From the NCBI GenBank assembly GCA_004352715.1, contig SCFE01000045.1, positions 1,587,715 to 1,651,714 of the forward strand: a DNA stretch of 64,000 bases. Reading direction: 5' to 3'. A model generated the notes under the pieces. The model had not been told where the DNA came from. It saw nothing but the letters and a program-made list of their open reading frames with translations, and searched no databases. Both the position numbers and the translations under genes were made by a program. Every line of letters begins with the position of its first letter. Position 1 is the first letter of the stretch. This document shows, piece after piece, positions 34,414 to 45,581 of this stretch. This DNA is from Hofstenia miamia (Eukaryota; Xenacoelomorpha; Acoela).

Positions 34414-35166
34414 GTAAGTTTTTGATTTTTTATAAGTAAATCACATCGACAACTATTTTTAAACTTTTGTAAATTGGCTCATAACAAGTGAAAAATATTA
34501 CTGTGAATAAAATTGCGAGGATAAATTTAATGTCTTTAATACTATCTAAAATAATTATACAAAATCAATTCAGTAGTTATGTTCATAAAATATTCTCTTG
34601 AGACACAATGTGTACAATAGTACACATTTTAGAAACCAGATTTTTATTTTTCGTTATCTTAAACTTCATTTGGTCTAAATATTGGAATAATTTAGTAGTG
34701 AAGTAACCTTTAAAAAATTAGCATTCCGCAAAATTGAGAATATGGTAAAACTATTTGAGTTTGAGTTATTCACACGAAACAAGTTTTTGCATGATTTTTT
34801 TATTTCAACAAAAATGTCTTTTATATATTATGATTTTGTAAAAAATTACATGATTAAGTCACAATGTGTAAAAATTTGCACCGACAATTTCAATGAAAAT
34901 ATTAGCAATAGAAAAATATTCTTAATGTCATCAGGAACAATTGAGACTAGCAGTGCTGAGCCGCCATATAGATATTTTTTGGCACTTTCATACAATGTGC
35001 ATCTCTGAAGGGGATATAACAAGGCATCACTGATAGCTAATTTTTTTAATACACTAATTATATATTCAATTGAACTACGAATTTTTATTAATTTTATTTC
35101 TTCATAAGCTAACTTACAGTATATACATGCATATATAGAGAACTATTTTGTTAAATTTTAGTAATA

Positions 35167-35412
35167 ATGAGCGAAGAACATCGCGAAACCAAACCAAAGG
35201 CATCCTCTGAAATTGAAACAGAAAAAAAAGAAGCGGATGGGAAAAAACAGTCTACTACAGAGAAAAGCAAACGAATGGAGGAAGGAGACAAAACTACGTG
35301 TCCTGTTTGCAATACTAATATTGTGTGCATTAGAAAATTCGTGGCTGATTGGAGAACTTACCTCAGTTGCTGTTTGTTAATGGCAGTTGGGTAAATTTAT
35401 TAACATTATGCA

Positions 35413-35456
<44 letters not shown>

Positions 35457-37152
35457 CTTAGAATAAGCACTAAGTTTCAACTACATATTATTATATATTA
35501 TTGAGCATGTTATTATTATCAGAAAAAACCAAATAGTTGAATTTTCTTTTGACAATGACAATGAGGGCATCCAAAATCTGACTTTGCAGAAAATCTAATA
35601 TTCAGCACAACAAAATGCAAAACTGTAGGTGTGTAATGCAGCCTTGTGCAATCATGATAATAACACGAAACTATAATTTCAGCGTTCTCACTATCAAACT
35701 ATTGATTAATTTGTTGTCGGTGAAATTAATATTTGAAAATTTTCTTCGCTAGATGGCGTTTAATGATTGATGTAATTAAGGATGACAGTAGTTTATAAAA
35801 TTAATGTACTAAACAAGCCTTCCTGTTTCGAAATTTTTTCAAATATGTGAGTAGAAAAACTAATTTTATTTTCATGAGAACACCTACAAACTTTTTTTTG
35901 ACATATGTTTTAGCGAATCATTTTCAATCAATTGATTTTCATGTTTTCTAGAGTTGCAAAATTTTTACTTTTTTAACCTTTTCAATGTGCCACCATTAAT
36001 ATGTTCTTCTTTACTACATCACTCAGGAAAATGTTTGCCAGCATTTTACTTTTCTACAAGATTTTCAGCAATGAAAAATGGGAGAATTTTATTTTAAGAA
36101 TAGTTGAAATGAAAGATTGTCTGAATACTTTTGTAGCGGAATTCATGATGGAAAATATTTTCTACGATTATATATGTATATTTTCAGTTGAGATCAACTA
36201 AGATGCTGCAAGTCAAATTATTTTAATTTTTTGTTGATTTTTATAACACTAATGTGAGACCAATTATCGTAGACATTATTCCATGACTTAAGTTCACCGC
36301 ATGTAAATATTCCACAGTTTACGTCCTGTCAGCGTTAGAGAAATCTGACCTTATATTTTCGCCTCACTGTTTTGCATGCATTTCTTTGTGAGAATATCAC
36401 GAGTTTATCAAAAATTCAATAAAATTTAAAATTTAAACATGAAATGCTTCCACTGGTTACTTGGTATTCACTTGTCATGTAAAATATATTAAATCAAAAA
36501 CATTGAAAAATATATTTTACATTTTCAAATTTGTTAATGTCTGGTAAAAATGCAAATTATAGTGTCCAAATTGTTGTAGTTATTTAAAATTATACATTAT
36601 GTCAAAATTTACACATGTTTGTCAACGAAAAATATGAATCTACTCAGAAGATTTAAAATTTATAAGACAACCTTTAATTAGCCAGTTATGTGATCTTGAA
36701 AATTTGTTTTATTACTTAAATGTTAAGCAGTGTCCTTTGTGTGTGGTATGTAAATGCTACACGTTATACATGCCGTCTACCTAACATGCATTAATTGTTT
36801 AATCTTAATTTTTGTTTAAGGCAAAATTTGGTTAAAATTAGACCAACACGTCATCCTTTTTGAGTGATTTTAATTCAAAGAATACTTTCCGTAGTAATCA
36901 ACATGTAGGTAGGTGCTAAGTATTTTCAAGTCTTAATGTCGCTGTAAAATTTTAGTGAAATACTTTAGGTGTGATTGCGGGTGTTGCCTTATTCCATTTT
37001 ACTTAAAACGATTACAAACCGAAGCTGTCGTTTGTCCTGAATGCTTTCATGAATTTAATCCTGTTGAGATTCCTTCACAATACTCTGATGAAAATGAAGA
37101 AGAAGGAGAGAAAAACGAAAAGGAAGAAAAGCAAAAATCTGAAAGTGAATAG
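35167..37152 (+). CDS. LITAF-domain membrane-associated protein, two coding exons
   Basis: LITAF-family (SIMPLE/CDIP1-like) protein. The family sits on the cytosolic face of late endosomes and lysosomes through a zinc-binding domain with a membrane-embedded loop, and acts in endosomal sorting. Exon 1 is 35167-35390 with donor GTAAAT; exon 2 is 36969-37152 with acceptor TTTAG. The two-base phase carries across and the join keeps the domain at normal spacing, giving 135 residues (human LITAF has 161). Zinc ligands are C45-P-V-C48 and C97-P-E-C100. The loop between them has W62, RTYLSCCLLMAVG, then the CGCCLIPF block (78-85). Unusual points: the N-terminus (1-44) is Lys/Glu-rich without the Pro-rich PPxY motifs of vertebrate LITAF, and the C-terminus runs about 30 residues past the domain as a Glu/Lys tail. 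An ATG five bases after an acceptor supports the chosen start. Confidence 0.88.
35391..36968 (+). other. Intron 1 (coding) of the LITAF-domain gene
   Basis: Bounded by GTAAAT at 35391 and CTTTAG ending at 36968. An alternative AG at 36954-36955 would put a stop codon in frame after four codons, so the later AG is preferred. The intron holds a (TA)n microsatellite at about 35416-35453 and otherwise only chance ORFs. Confidence 0.75.
35416..35453. repeat. (TA)n microsatellite in the LITAF intron
   Basis: About 36 bp of TA repeats just downstream of the donor site. Confidence 0.95.
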
Positions 37153-37381
37153 AACCTTTTTCATTTCTGCTTTTCCTGCTTATTGATATTTTAATTTTCA
37201 AATGCCGTGTATTTCTGTGGTGTAATTATTTGTCGCAATAGATTCATTTTATAAAAACGAACATTTCCAAGATAATATTCGTATTTTCTCTGTCAATGCT
37301 TTATGCATTTAATGAAGGATTGTTTAGAATTATAATGAATATGTTATTGCAGTATTGCGGGCATTTCATATTGAAAATTTA

Positions 37382-37387
37382 AATAAA
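37382..37387 (+). promoter_or_regulatory. Candidate polyadenylation signal for the LITAF gene
   Basis: AATAAA about 230 bp after the stop codon is the first canonical signal downstream. Others follow near 37455 and 37500. Confidence 0.4.
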
Positions 37388-38499
37388 TGGAGTTTCTAAA
37401 ATTTATTAGCTATGAGAGACTACCCTAATATATCAGAACTGATAAAACACTGAAATAAATAAATTGAATTAATATTGAATGTGAAAATTTCAAATTTAAA
37501 TAAAGAAGTCTTATAATCTACCCTCATCATTATTTAGAAATATGATTTTTTTAAATTTTGATAAAATAGACGTAATTAATTAATAGATTTTGTTAGCTAT
37601 TTGCACTTCACAATATCATCAGTCCCTCTATGCTAACCAAATTGTAAGAATTTCATCATGTGGAATAAAAAGAGCTAAATATGAAACAAAACAATTGCAG
37701 CATAGAAATATCACTACCTCTAAAAAATTGTCCAAAAAATTTTTTTGTCAAAGATATTGACACATTTTTTTAGAAAATAGATAAAATTAAATTTCATGAG
37801 ACGAAAATTTTCAATGAGCCTTCAGCTAATAATGTTTTTGATATTTTTAAAATATGTGATTGGGTTGCAATTTCTCACCCCTCCCCTCAAAAATAGGGTT
37901 AAGCAAAGAAAATTTTGGCTCATACCTGATGCAATAATAGAAATTCAATGAATGCCTGACTTTATAAAAATAATGGAAAGAGGCTAATGGAGCACCTTAG
38001 TGTGGATAAGTAGAAAAGACTCAGTAGTCTAATATTCTTCAAAAAATAAGTTTATCACAAAAAAATGCTAAACTGGCAAAAAAATTTACCATAACCTGCA
38101 AAAACCGTGCCCTTGACATGCTCTTATCAAAAGGTAACCAAATGGAGTATCCTATTACACGAATTGTTTCTTGCTATGAAATATTTCTGTCGGGTGATGG
38201 CGCAGGAAAATGGAAATATTTTATTACAAATAAATCAAAAAACAAAACGCAAAGATTTACAAAATCAACATTACAAAGATATTAAAACAATCACAATATT
38301 AAATTAGTAAAAAGGTTGTTCACTTTTATTATGAAATTAATAAATTCATATGTCTTTTCCCAAGATGGTTTGATGTCTGTCATCTATTCATCATTCGGTT
38401 TTAAATTAGTGAATACTTTTATAATAACAACTAACAAACTGATATTACATCCTTTTTATCAATTTAAAGAAAAGAAAAGACCATTATCCATAAATCTAG
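37388..38499. other. Intergenic tract, nothing recognised
   Basis: AT-rich, with short motif-free ORFs only (the longest, 66 codons, at 38107-38307). Confidence 0.4.
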
Positions 38500-38620
38500 A
38501 TCAAATCAAAATGATTGGTGCCACTTCGGGTAATGGCTGGCTCCAGCTAAGTGATGTTCAACTTCAAGCCTTGAAAATGGTGTCGTCTAGCTCCACGAAT
38601 GCAGAGGATCATGCTTCGTA
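38500..38620 (+). CDS. Candidate exon, possibly first coding exon; family unknown
   Basis: From an ATG in good context (ATCAAAATGA, 38511-38513) the frame reads MIGATSGNGWLQLSDVQLQA and then LKMVSSSSTNAEDHAS. It ends exactly before GTAAGA at 38621, a strong donor, with two bases of an open codon carried over. Codon use is clearly richer in G and C than the surroundings. An acceptor-like CTAG just before 38500 would also allow it to be an internal exon. I do not recognise the family, and no partner exon is identified in the window. Confidence 0.4.
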
Positions 38621-38885
38621 GTAAGAAGAATACAAGTTTTCACCTTATCCAATTGCAGGTTGTGGAATAATCAGTATGTCTTTTCTCTGAGATTAAACGA
38701 TTATTATTTCGCATGCTATATTAATACATGGCCTAAAAAATATCTTTAGAAATTGCTCTAAATTGGCCTGCATTTTTATGCCGTCAAGAAATTTTTCTGT
38801 ATAGTGAAGCAGTACGCATTGTAGTGTTGCCTTTCTTTAATGGAAATGTTTGTTAGATTTTGGGGCAATTTTTATTTTGTTCCCC
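38621..38885. other. Short intergenic or intronic stretch
   Basis: Nothing recognised between the candidate donor at 38621 and the (TA)n run. Confidence 0.3.
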
Positions 38886-38908
38886 TATATATATATATAT
38901 ATATATAT
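38886..38908. repeat. (TA)n microsatellite at the end of the gypsy fragment
   Basis: About 23 bp of TA repeats. The gypsy-like pol fragment on the - strand ends directly against it. Confidence 0.9.
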
Positions 38909-39122
38909 CTTGATTGTATGCAGTTCTTCCCACATGTGTGCTAACTTTCGTACTGGATTGTCATCTTTCACTGCGCCTGAGGTGTATGTATAGACCTTGT
39001 CTACCACTTTATGATGATCACCATAAAGAGATTTGTTGAAGTATTGTTGTTGTCTGAGAACGCTTTTTGTTTTGTTCTTGCGGGAACGTAAGTCTGAATT
39101 GTAGTTACTGTTAATTATCATT
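38909..39122 (-). pseudogene. Gypsy-like integrase C-terminal part (- strand), beyond LINE insertion
   Basis: The - strand reads QQQYFNKSLYGDHHKVVDKV, then a YTYTSGAV stretch and RKLAHMWEE. This is the C-terminal zone of Ty3/gypsy integrases (K..YD.....y.vGD.V..y.P....g...KL...W.GPy). It is the continuation of the integrase core at 44541-45570, which lies upstream on the same strand. The LINE inserted between them is flanked by ATTATCATT on both sides, and taking one copy of that repeat keeps the reading in phase. The fragment ends at the (TA)n run without the rest of the element. Confidence 0.7.
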
Positions 39123-39139
39123 ATAAACAGTTAAATTGT

Positions 39140-39602
39140 TTCAAATTGTAAAAGGTTTAAAACGAAATACTTGATGAAAAAATTTTTATCTGTGGAAATT
39201 GCAATGTTTTTCTGCACTTTACTACCAAATATACAGCTTTTTTAAAGCAATGCATTGATTCTATACATCAATACTATGGACATTTCATGTTGTTTTGTAC
39301 TTCTTGTGTTGACAATGATTTTGTTAAGAAATTTTCATTGTCTTCTAATGTTNGTACTCGTTAAACTAAGCTCAGAGTGGGCTAAGCGTTGTATGCTTGC
39401 AAATGCATACAAACTAAAGGCTAATATCTCTATGAATTCAATCTTCATTTGATCTGAGCTTTCAACTGAAGATAAAGTAACTGAACGTAAAATTTTAAAA
39501 AAGGTATGAATTAACTAATTCTGGTATAAGTAGAGATAGATTTAAGATACAAAATTTGGTTCTTTACCTTGATGGAAAAGCTGTGCCATTATTACAAGAT
39601 TG
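39140..39602 (+). pseudogene. LINE ORF1 remnant (zinc finger and C-terminal domain)
   Basis: The reading contains ICGNCNVFLHFTTKYTAFLK and, further on, YYGHFMLFCTSCVDNDF, a decayed PHD-like Cys-rich finger like that of the ORF1 at 50144. After the N at 39353 come WAKRCMLANAYKLKANI and GISRDRFKIQNLVLYLDGKA, matching the C-terminal part of the same protein type (compare WNKRLILSNAYKLKDLHLNI at 50144-50950). The coiled-coil and most of the middle are missing at the N junction. Frameshifts are present. ORF1 proteins of this clade bind LINE RNA. Confidence 0.6.
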
Positions 39603-42600
39603 ACTACCACTAATTCTTCTTCAAATAAATTTTTAAACTACTCAATATAGATTTGTAGCTCGTCAAGATGGGTTAAATTCTTATAACCATGGTGGTTGCT
39701 TAATTTTGTGTAAAAATCTTACTTTTCTATAGACATTCCTTTCAAAGAAGATATTAATTTTTTATGTGGAGCTCTTTTCAAATTTGGATTTTATACACTG
39801 CTTGTTATTTGTGTTTATGATCCGCCTGCTTCGAGTAGTTACAGAGTTGATGTTAAAAGATTTTCTGAAGCTAAATTTCAAAGAATTTCAACAATTATTC
39901 AAGGCGATTTTAATATACTACAGGTTGATTGAGTAAATCGTTTTTCAATAAATAATTATGAAATTGATTTTATTTCATGTTTGGAAGACTACAAACAAAT
40001 AATAAATTTTCCCACACATAAAAATGGAAATATTTTGGATCTCACATTTGTTAAAAGTATTCATATTTACACAACCCATCTGATCATTGTATTATTGCAT
40101 CAAAATGTTCAATTTCATCTATTGAAAATATTTTAGAATCAGAGATTGCTGATGCATGCAGAAGTAGTTTTTCAGAAGAGCTTACGTTCTCTTTTTCTCA
40201 AGCTAACAATAAGCTTTTATCACTTTTTTCATTTTTTCATCCAATAGATTAAAGCTAACCGGATTACTGGCATAATTGTCTTAATGAAATTATATATTCG
40301 GTTACTTTAATATTAATTACTTTAATTCATATGAACGAAATTCTATAAATGAAATGTCTGCTACTTGTAATCTTCGTTGTAATATACAGTTTGTCCAACT
40401 CGAATGAACAATTTAATTGATTACTTTTTTACTAATTCTGATGATTCCTTCAAATCCTTAATGTTTGAATCATTTAGTGATCATGCACTGTGTACATATA
40501 TTAGTAACAAAACTATTAAAAACAAGCAATTTAAATTCATATATGCAAGGGACTATTTATCTTACTCTGATGAAAAATGGAAAAGATCTTAAGAAACACC
40601 CCATTTAACTATATTTACACGTTAAATTCTGGACCTAAAATGATTAATTACAATACAAAAGGAATCTACAAGTCATTAAACAGTGTTGCACCAATTAAGA
40701 AGCGAAGGGTTAAGATCAAAGCAATTAAATTTCCTTTTTCAAAGACCGACGATAATCAAGTTCGTGAACTAGTATCAATTAAGCGAGAATTATTTGATCT
40801 TGTGAAATCCGAGCTGGCAACGACTAATTGGACCAATTACGANTCATTTAGTGATCATGCACTGTGTACATATATTAGTAACAAAACTATTAAAAACAAG
40901 CAATTTAAATTCATATATGCAAGGGACTATTTATCTTACTCTGATGAAAAATGGAAAAGATCTTAAGAAACACCCCATTTAACTATATTTACACGTTAAA
41001 TTCTGGACCTAAAATGATTAATTACAATACAAAAGGAATCTACAAGTCATTAAACAGTGTTGCACCAATTAAGAAGCGAAGGGTTAAGATCAAAGCAATT
41101 AAATTTCCTTTTTCAAAGACCGACGATAATCAAGTTCGTGAACTAGTATCAATTAAGCGAGAATTATTTGATCTTGTGAAATCCGAGCTGGCAACGACTA
41201 ATTGGACCAATTACGAAAAATCAGATGAAGTAATTAAGCAATTAAGAACAAAAAATTTATCTAAAGCTCGGCAAAAATTCTTTAATCAATTAAATTCTAC
41301 TCGAGAAAAATAGCGATACGTCCATAAATTTATTGGAAAATCTAAAGGTCTTTCATCTGAAATAAATGAATTAAACATCAATAATATGGCCGTAACAGAC
41401 AAACTCAAATACTAAATCATTTAAATTCAACATTCAAAGAGCTTGGAAATTTCAGTTTTCCACCTTATAAGATAAAACAAAATTCTGATAATCTCAAACA
41501 ATCAAAACAATTTTTTTTTAGACTTGCTACAATCAATGAATTAAAAAACATTGTTAAGAAACTTGATACCAAAAAATCAACGGCTTCTTATAAACTCCCA
41601 TTTTTTATTATTAAACGTTTTTTTTCCTATTTTTGGAGAACAATTGTTAATCGGATTTAATCAATGTATTATTGATGGTGAATTTCCAGACTTACTAAAA
41701 TAATCAGATACAACTCCTGTATTTAAAAAAAGTGACAACCTAAACGCAAAAAATTATACACCCATTTGTATTAAACATCCTTTAAGCAAACTCTTTGAAA
41801 AACTTTTGTATGTTCNAAATAATTATGAAATTGATTTTATTTCATGTTTGGAAGACTACAAACAAATAATAAATTTTCCCACACATAAAAATGGAAATAT
41901 TTTGGATCTCACATTTGTTAAAAGTATTCATATTTACACAACCCATCTGATCATTGTATTATTGCATCAAAATGTTCAATTTCATCTATTGAAAATATTT
42001 TAGAATCAGAGATTGCTGATGCATGCAGAAGTAGTTTTTCAGAAGAGCTTACGTTCTCTTTTTCTCAAGCTAACAATAAGCTTTTATCACTTTTTTCATT
42101 TTTTCATCCAATAGATTAAAGCTAACCGGATTACTGGCATAATTGTCTTAATGAAATTATATATTCGGTTACTTTAATATTAATTACTTTAATTCATATG
42201 AACGAAATTCTATAAATGAAATGTCTGCTACTTGTAATCTTCGTTGTGTTAATACAGTTTGTCCAACTCGAATGAACAATTTAATTGATTACATTTTTAC
42301 TATTCTGATGATTCCTTCAAATCCTTAATGTTTGAGTCATTTAGTGATCATGCACTGTGTACATATATTAGTAACAAAACTATTAAAAACAAGCAATTTA
42401 AATTCATATATGCAAGGGACTATTTATCTTACTCTGATGAAAAANAGCAAACTCTTTGAAAAACTTTTGTATGTTCAAATAAACGCATTCCTAAAATCTG
42501 AAAACATCATTTCACATAAACAATTTGGATTTCGCAATGGCCATAGCACCCAAGACGCAATTCTATCTATTACTCAACAAATAAAGTCTAATATATCTTA

Positions 42601-42880
42601 TAATAACTGCAGTTGTGTAGCATTATTATATTTAAGTAAGGCATTCAATTCAATGAATTTTGATATTTTGCAAGACAAGCTTATAAATTATAATTTTGGT
42701 GCTAACTCAATTAATTTAATAATGAACTTCTTAAAAAATAGACAGCAGCGTGTAATATCAAACTGTGAAAATCAAGCTATGTTACGACTGACCGTGGGAT
42801 ACCCCAAGGCACTGTACTTGGCCCTATTTTATTTGCAATTTTTGTAAATAATATAATAAAACATGTTAAAAACAGCGACA
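39603..42880 (+). pseudogene. LINE family A ORF2: endonuclease end, linker and part of reverse transcriptase
   Basis: Broken ORF2 of a CR1/Jockey-like LINE. The C-terminal endonuclease region shows INFPTHKNGNILDLTF near 40010 and FESFSDHALCTYI near 40460. Then comes the linker (40577-41313, for example YNTKGIYKSLNSVAPIKKRR), then LKNIVKKLDTKKSTASYKLP near 41540. The reverse transcriptase starts at SKLFEKLLYVQINAFLKSEN (from 42446) and KQFGFRNGHSTQDAILS, and ends after a frameshift at GTVLGPILFAIFVNNI near 42850, before the catalytic YADD box. 39950-40578 is repeated at 41817-42444 and 40470-40842 at 40844-41216. These copies are almost identical and end at single Ns, so they are probably assembly artefacts. 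Confidence 0.65.
40470..42476. repeat. N-bounded duplicated blocks inside the LINE
   Basis: 40470-40842 equals 40844-41216 (373 bp, N at 40843). 39950-40578 closely matches 41817-42444 (Ns at 41816 and 42445). 41785-41815 equals 42446-42476. The simplest true order is 39354-40842, 41217-41815, then 42477 onward. Confidence 0.75.
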
Positions 42881-42883
42881 GAT

Positions 42884-44323
42884 GATTATTTTATGTGTGA
42901 AACTGAGCCTCGAGATTTAAATAATATTGATATATCGTTAACAGAAATCATAAAGCTTATAAGTGAAATGTCCAATAAAAATGGAATAGGGAGTGATAAT
43001 ATTTCAATGACTTTCTTAAATAGATTTTCAACAGAATTATCTCCTCATTCATATTACTATTCCGTAATTGTTTAAAAACAGGTATATTTCCAGATGTTTG
43101 GCAAAAAATGAAATCCTATTAGTTTATTACCGAAATTATCTTTAATGTTTGAAAAGCTAATTTACAAACATTTATATACATATTTTCGAGCATATTTATC
43201 TGAACAACAGTTTGGTTTCGTAAATAAAAGAAATACATACAGTCAGTTACTTTTATATCTGGATTATGTTTACTTCAATAATGACTTATCGCATCCTACA
43301 TATGTTCTATATACTGACTTTAAAAAAGCCTTTGATTCTGTTTCTCACTACAAACTACTCACAAAATTACAGTTTTTTGGAATTGGTGGAAATTTACTTT
43401 GTTTATTGAAATCTTATCTTAGCAATCGATTTCACAGAGTGATATATGACGGAATCAAGTCCACACTACTTCCTGTTAAAAGTGGAGTTCCTCAAGGGTC
43501 CGTCCTTGGCCCTCTTTTGTTTATAATATATATCAATGATCTGCCATTAAGCTGTAACTTTAGTAAGATATTTATGTATGCTGATGACGTTAAATTATGC
43601 AGTTCTGATATTAACAATATTGTAAATGATTTCAATAAAATACAAACGTGGTCAAATAATAATCTCTTATCTTTCAATATCGATAAATTTAAATTTATTA
43701 GATTTGGTGATAAAGTAACACAGTCTATTCCTCTCATAATAGCACCAATTGTAGCAAATGACTTTGTTAAAGATCTGGGCCTGATAATAACACCAAACCA
43801 TTCTTGGTCTACTCATTATTTGAAGAAATAAAAAAGTTGCAGTTATCTTTTTTCTAATATTAAACGGAATATTCCTTACTCAACTCATTTTAAGATCAAG
43901 TTAACTCTATACAAATCATTGGTATTATCATGTCTAAGTTATGGCTCAATTCTGATGGAATTATCCCCCTTCATAATTGACAAGCTAGAAGCCTTTCAAC
44001 ATAGATGTTTTAAGTGGATACTACCAGGTCTTGATTATAAATCACAATTGATACGCTTAAACATGCTTCCGATACCTTATTATTTTCAGTTACTTGATTT
44101 AATATATTTTAATAAGCTATTGAATGACCAATATGATTTGGAACTATCAAAAATAATATCTGAATATCTACCAACAAATTACCAGCTTCGTTCTTCAAAT
44201 CTTACAATTTTCAAATCAAAGGATATAAGAAAAGAATCAACCAGATCTTTTTATTTAAATAGAATTGCAATACTTGCAAATTTATACATCAAAATACTTC
44301 CATCAATTTATATGAATCAATGA
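42884..44323 (+). pseudogene. LINE family B ORF2: reverse transcriptase to C-terminus
   Basis: The reading starts in the linker (LTEIIKLISEMSNKNGIGSD), shifts frame near 43075, and continues as a well-kept reverse transcriptase at 43145-43831: EQQFGFVNKRNTYSQLLLYL, TDFKKAFDSVSHYKLL, SGVPQGSVLGPLLF and the catalytic YADD at 43577-43588. After another stop the C-terminal part follows at 43919-44323 (SCLSYGSILMELSP, AFQHRCFKWILPGLDYKSQL). It copies LINE RNA at the target site; here at least two breaks inactivate it. It is closer to the LINE at 50144-53209 than to family A, and lacks any endonuclease of its own. Confidence 0.8.
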
Positions 44324-44504
44324 AACAAGTAAAAAGATCATTAAAAGACTTCTTCCAACAACAGTTTTTAAATAACTTTAACTATTCCGTTAAAAACAAC
44401 TGTAAGAAATATGCAATATGTTTATGTCGTTTCTGCCGAGTGCCTTATGTTCATTATTAATGTAAATTTTGTTTATATACTACTGTTTAGTATCCATATA
44501 TGGA

Positions 44505-44531
44505 TAATAAATCTTTATTATTATTATGATT
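44505..44531 (+). repeat. LINE 3' tail (TTA)n-like
   Basis: After a GATAATAAATC context comes TTTATTATTATTATGATT, a short repeat tail typical of the 3' end of CR1/Jockey-like LINEs. It runs directly into the 9-bp target repeat. Confidence 0.6.
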
Positions 44532-44540
44532 ATTATCATT

Positions 44541-45570
44541 TCGTCGGTAAGCGTGATTATGTACATTAATTGGTTGACATAGTTGTTGTTGATGTTTGAG
44601 GCTTAACTGTGGAAGTGCATTGAGATTGGTGTGGGCGCCTCATGTCTGAAGGGTGCCTTGTATGGTGACATTTTTTATTGTGTTGTAAAAGTATTCCATG
44701 AGAGCGAGGAAATCTCGCCTACGTAGGAAATGATTGTTCACATTAATTTTAATAGTGTTTGATTTACAGGTTTGCTTCTTGGTGGCTTATGCGTTTATGG
44801 TTGTGTGACAATGTAGTATTTCCAGTGTTTGGAAAAAGTTGCTTTCCTTGGTCCGTAATTAGTTATTCCATTGGGCCATAGACGCATATCCAGTTGTTAA
44901 GTATTGCTTCTGCAATTGTCAGGGATTGTATGTTGCATACTGGGATCATCTTGCAAAATTTCGTGAAGTTGTCTACCAATACAAGGACGTAGATATATCC
45001 TTTGTTATCTCTAGACAGCTGTCCGATGTTACTATTAACAATTTGGTTAGTTCCTTACGCAGGAATTTTTTCAAGTCGTGCTCATTGTTCAGCGAAGTGA
45101 TCTTTATTTAGCAGTATGCATGTTTGGTATTTGTTGATTACGTCCTCTACAGTGTTTTGTAAGTAGGTAGTAACGAAATATTCATGTACTGTGATTTCTG
45201 TTTGATATATTCCCAGGTGTCTTTTTTCATGGAATTTTTTCACAATTTCTCTTTCGTAATATTCCGGGAGTGCGATTCTGTTGTTTGTGTCGGATGCAGT
45301 GTAGAGAAGTACACTGGGTGTCAGGTTCCATTTATGTTTTTTATAATAGCGCATAGCCATACTATTAATGAGTTCCTCATTGTTTGTCACTTTTGTATTA
45401 TTTGGATGAGGCTATGTCATTTTGTTGCACTTTGGATATTTCTTCTGCCATGATTTCCTCTTTTATCATATTTGAGAGGAGAGGTAATAAAGGTTGACCT
45501 TTTCTGTCTTTGTTTATGTTCGGTAGGTTGTCATACAGATGGAATGAATTTGAAATTTCGTTTTTCCTTT
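44541..45570 (-). pseudogene. Gypsy-like integrase, zinc-binding and core domains (- strand)
   Basis: From about 45390 downwards the - strand reads ALPEYYEREIVKKFHEKRHL, then HEYFVTTYLQNTVEDVINKY and a Cys, the HHCC module of Ty3/gypsy integrases. From about 45060 the core follows: GYIYVLVLVDNFTKFCKMIP with the first catalytic Asp, TIAEAILNNWICVYG, then a degraded DQG block. Stops and a frame change separate the parts. The reading resumes beyond the LINE at 39122. Two (TA)n runs bound the whole fragment. It integrates element DNA in intact relatives; here it is broken. Confidence 0.7.
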
Positions 45571-45576
45571 CTTCCT

Positions 45577-45581
<5 letters not shown>

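Larger units (their letters stand above)
39123..44531 (+). mobile_element. CR1/Jockey-like LINE insertion (chimeric) with 9-bp target duplication
   Basis: The insertion is flanked by ATTATCATT at 39114-39122 and 44532-44540. It contains an ORF1 remnant, an ORF2 from one family (A) and the reverse transcriptase and 3' end of a second family (B), and ends in an ATTATTATTATG-type tail. Single Ns at 39353, 40843, 41816 and 42445 mark assembly joins with duplicated sequence. Removing the duplicates leaves one continuous family A ORF2 up to about 42880. Confidence 0.7.

Noticed and set aside
43492-43737. 81-codon - strand ORF
   Set aside because: Antisense of the LINE reverse transcriptase containing the YADD box.
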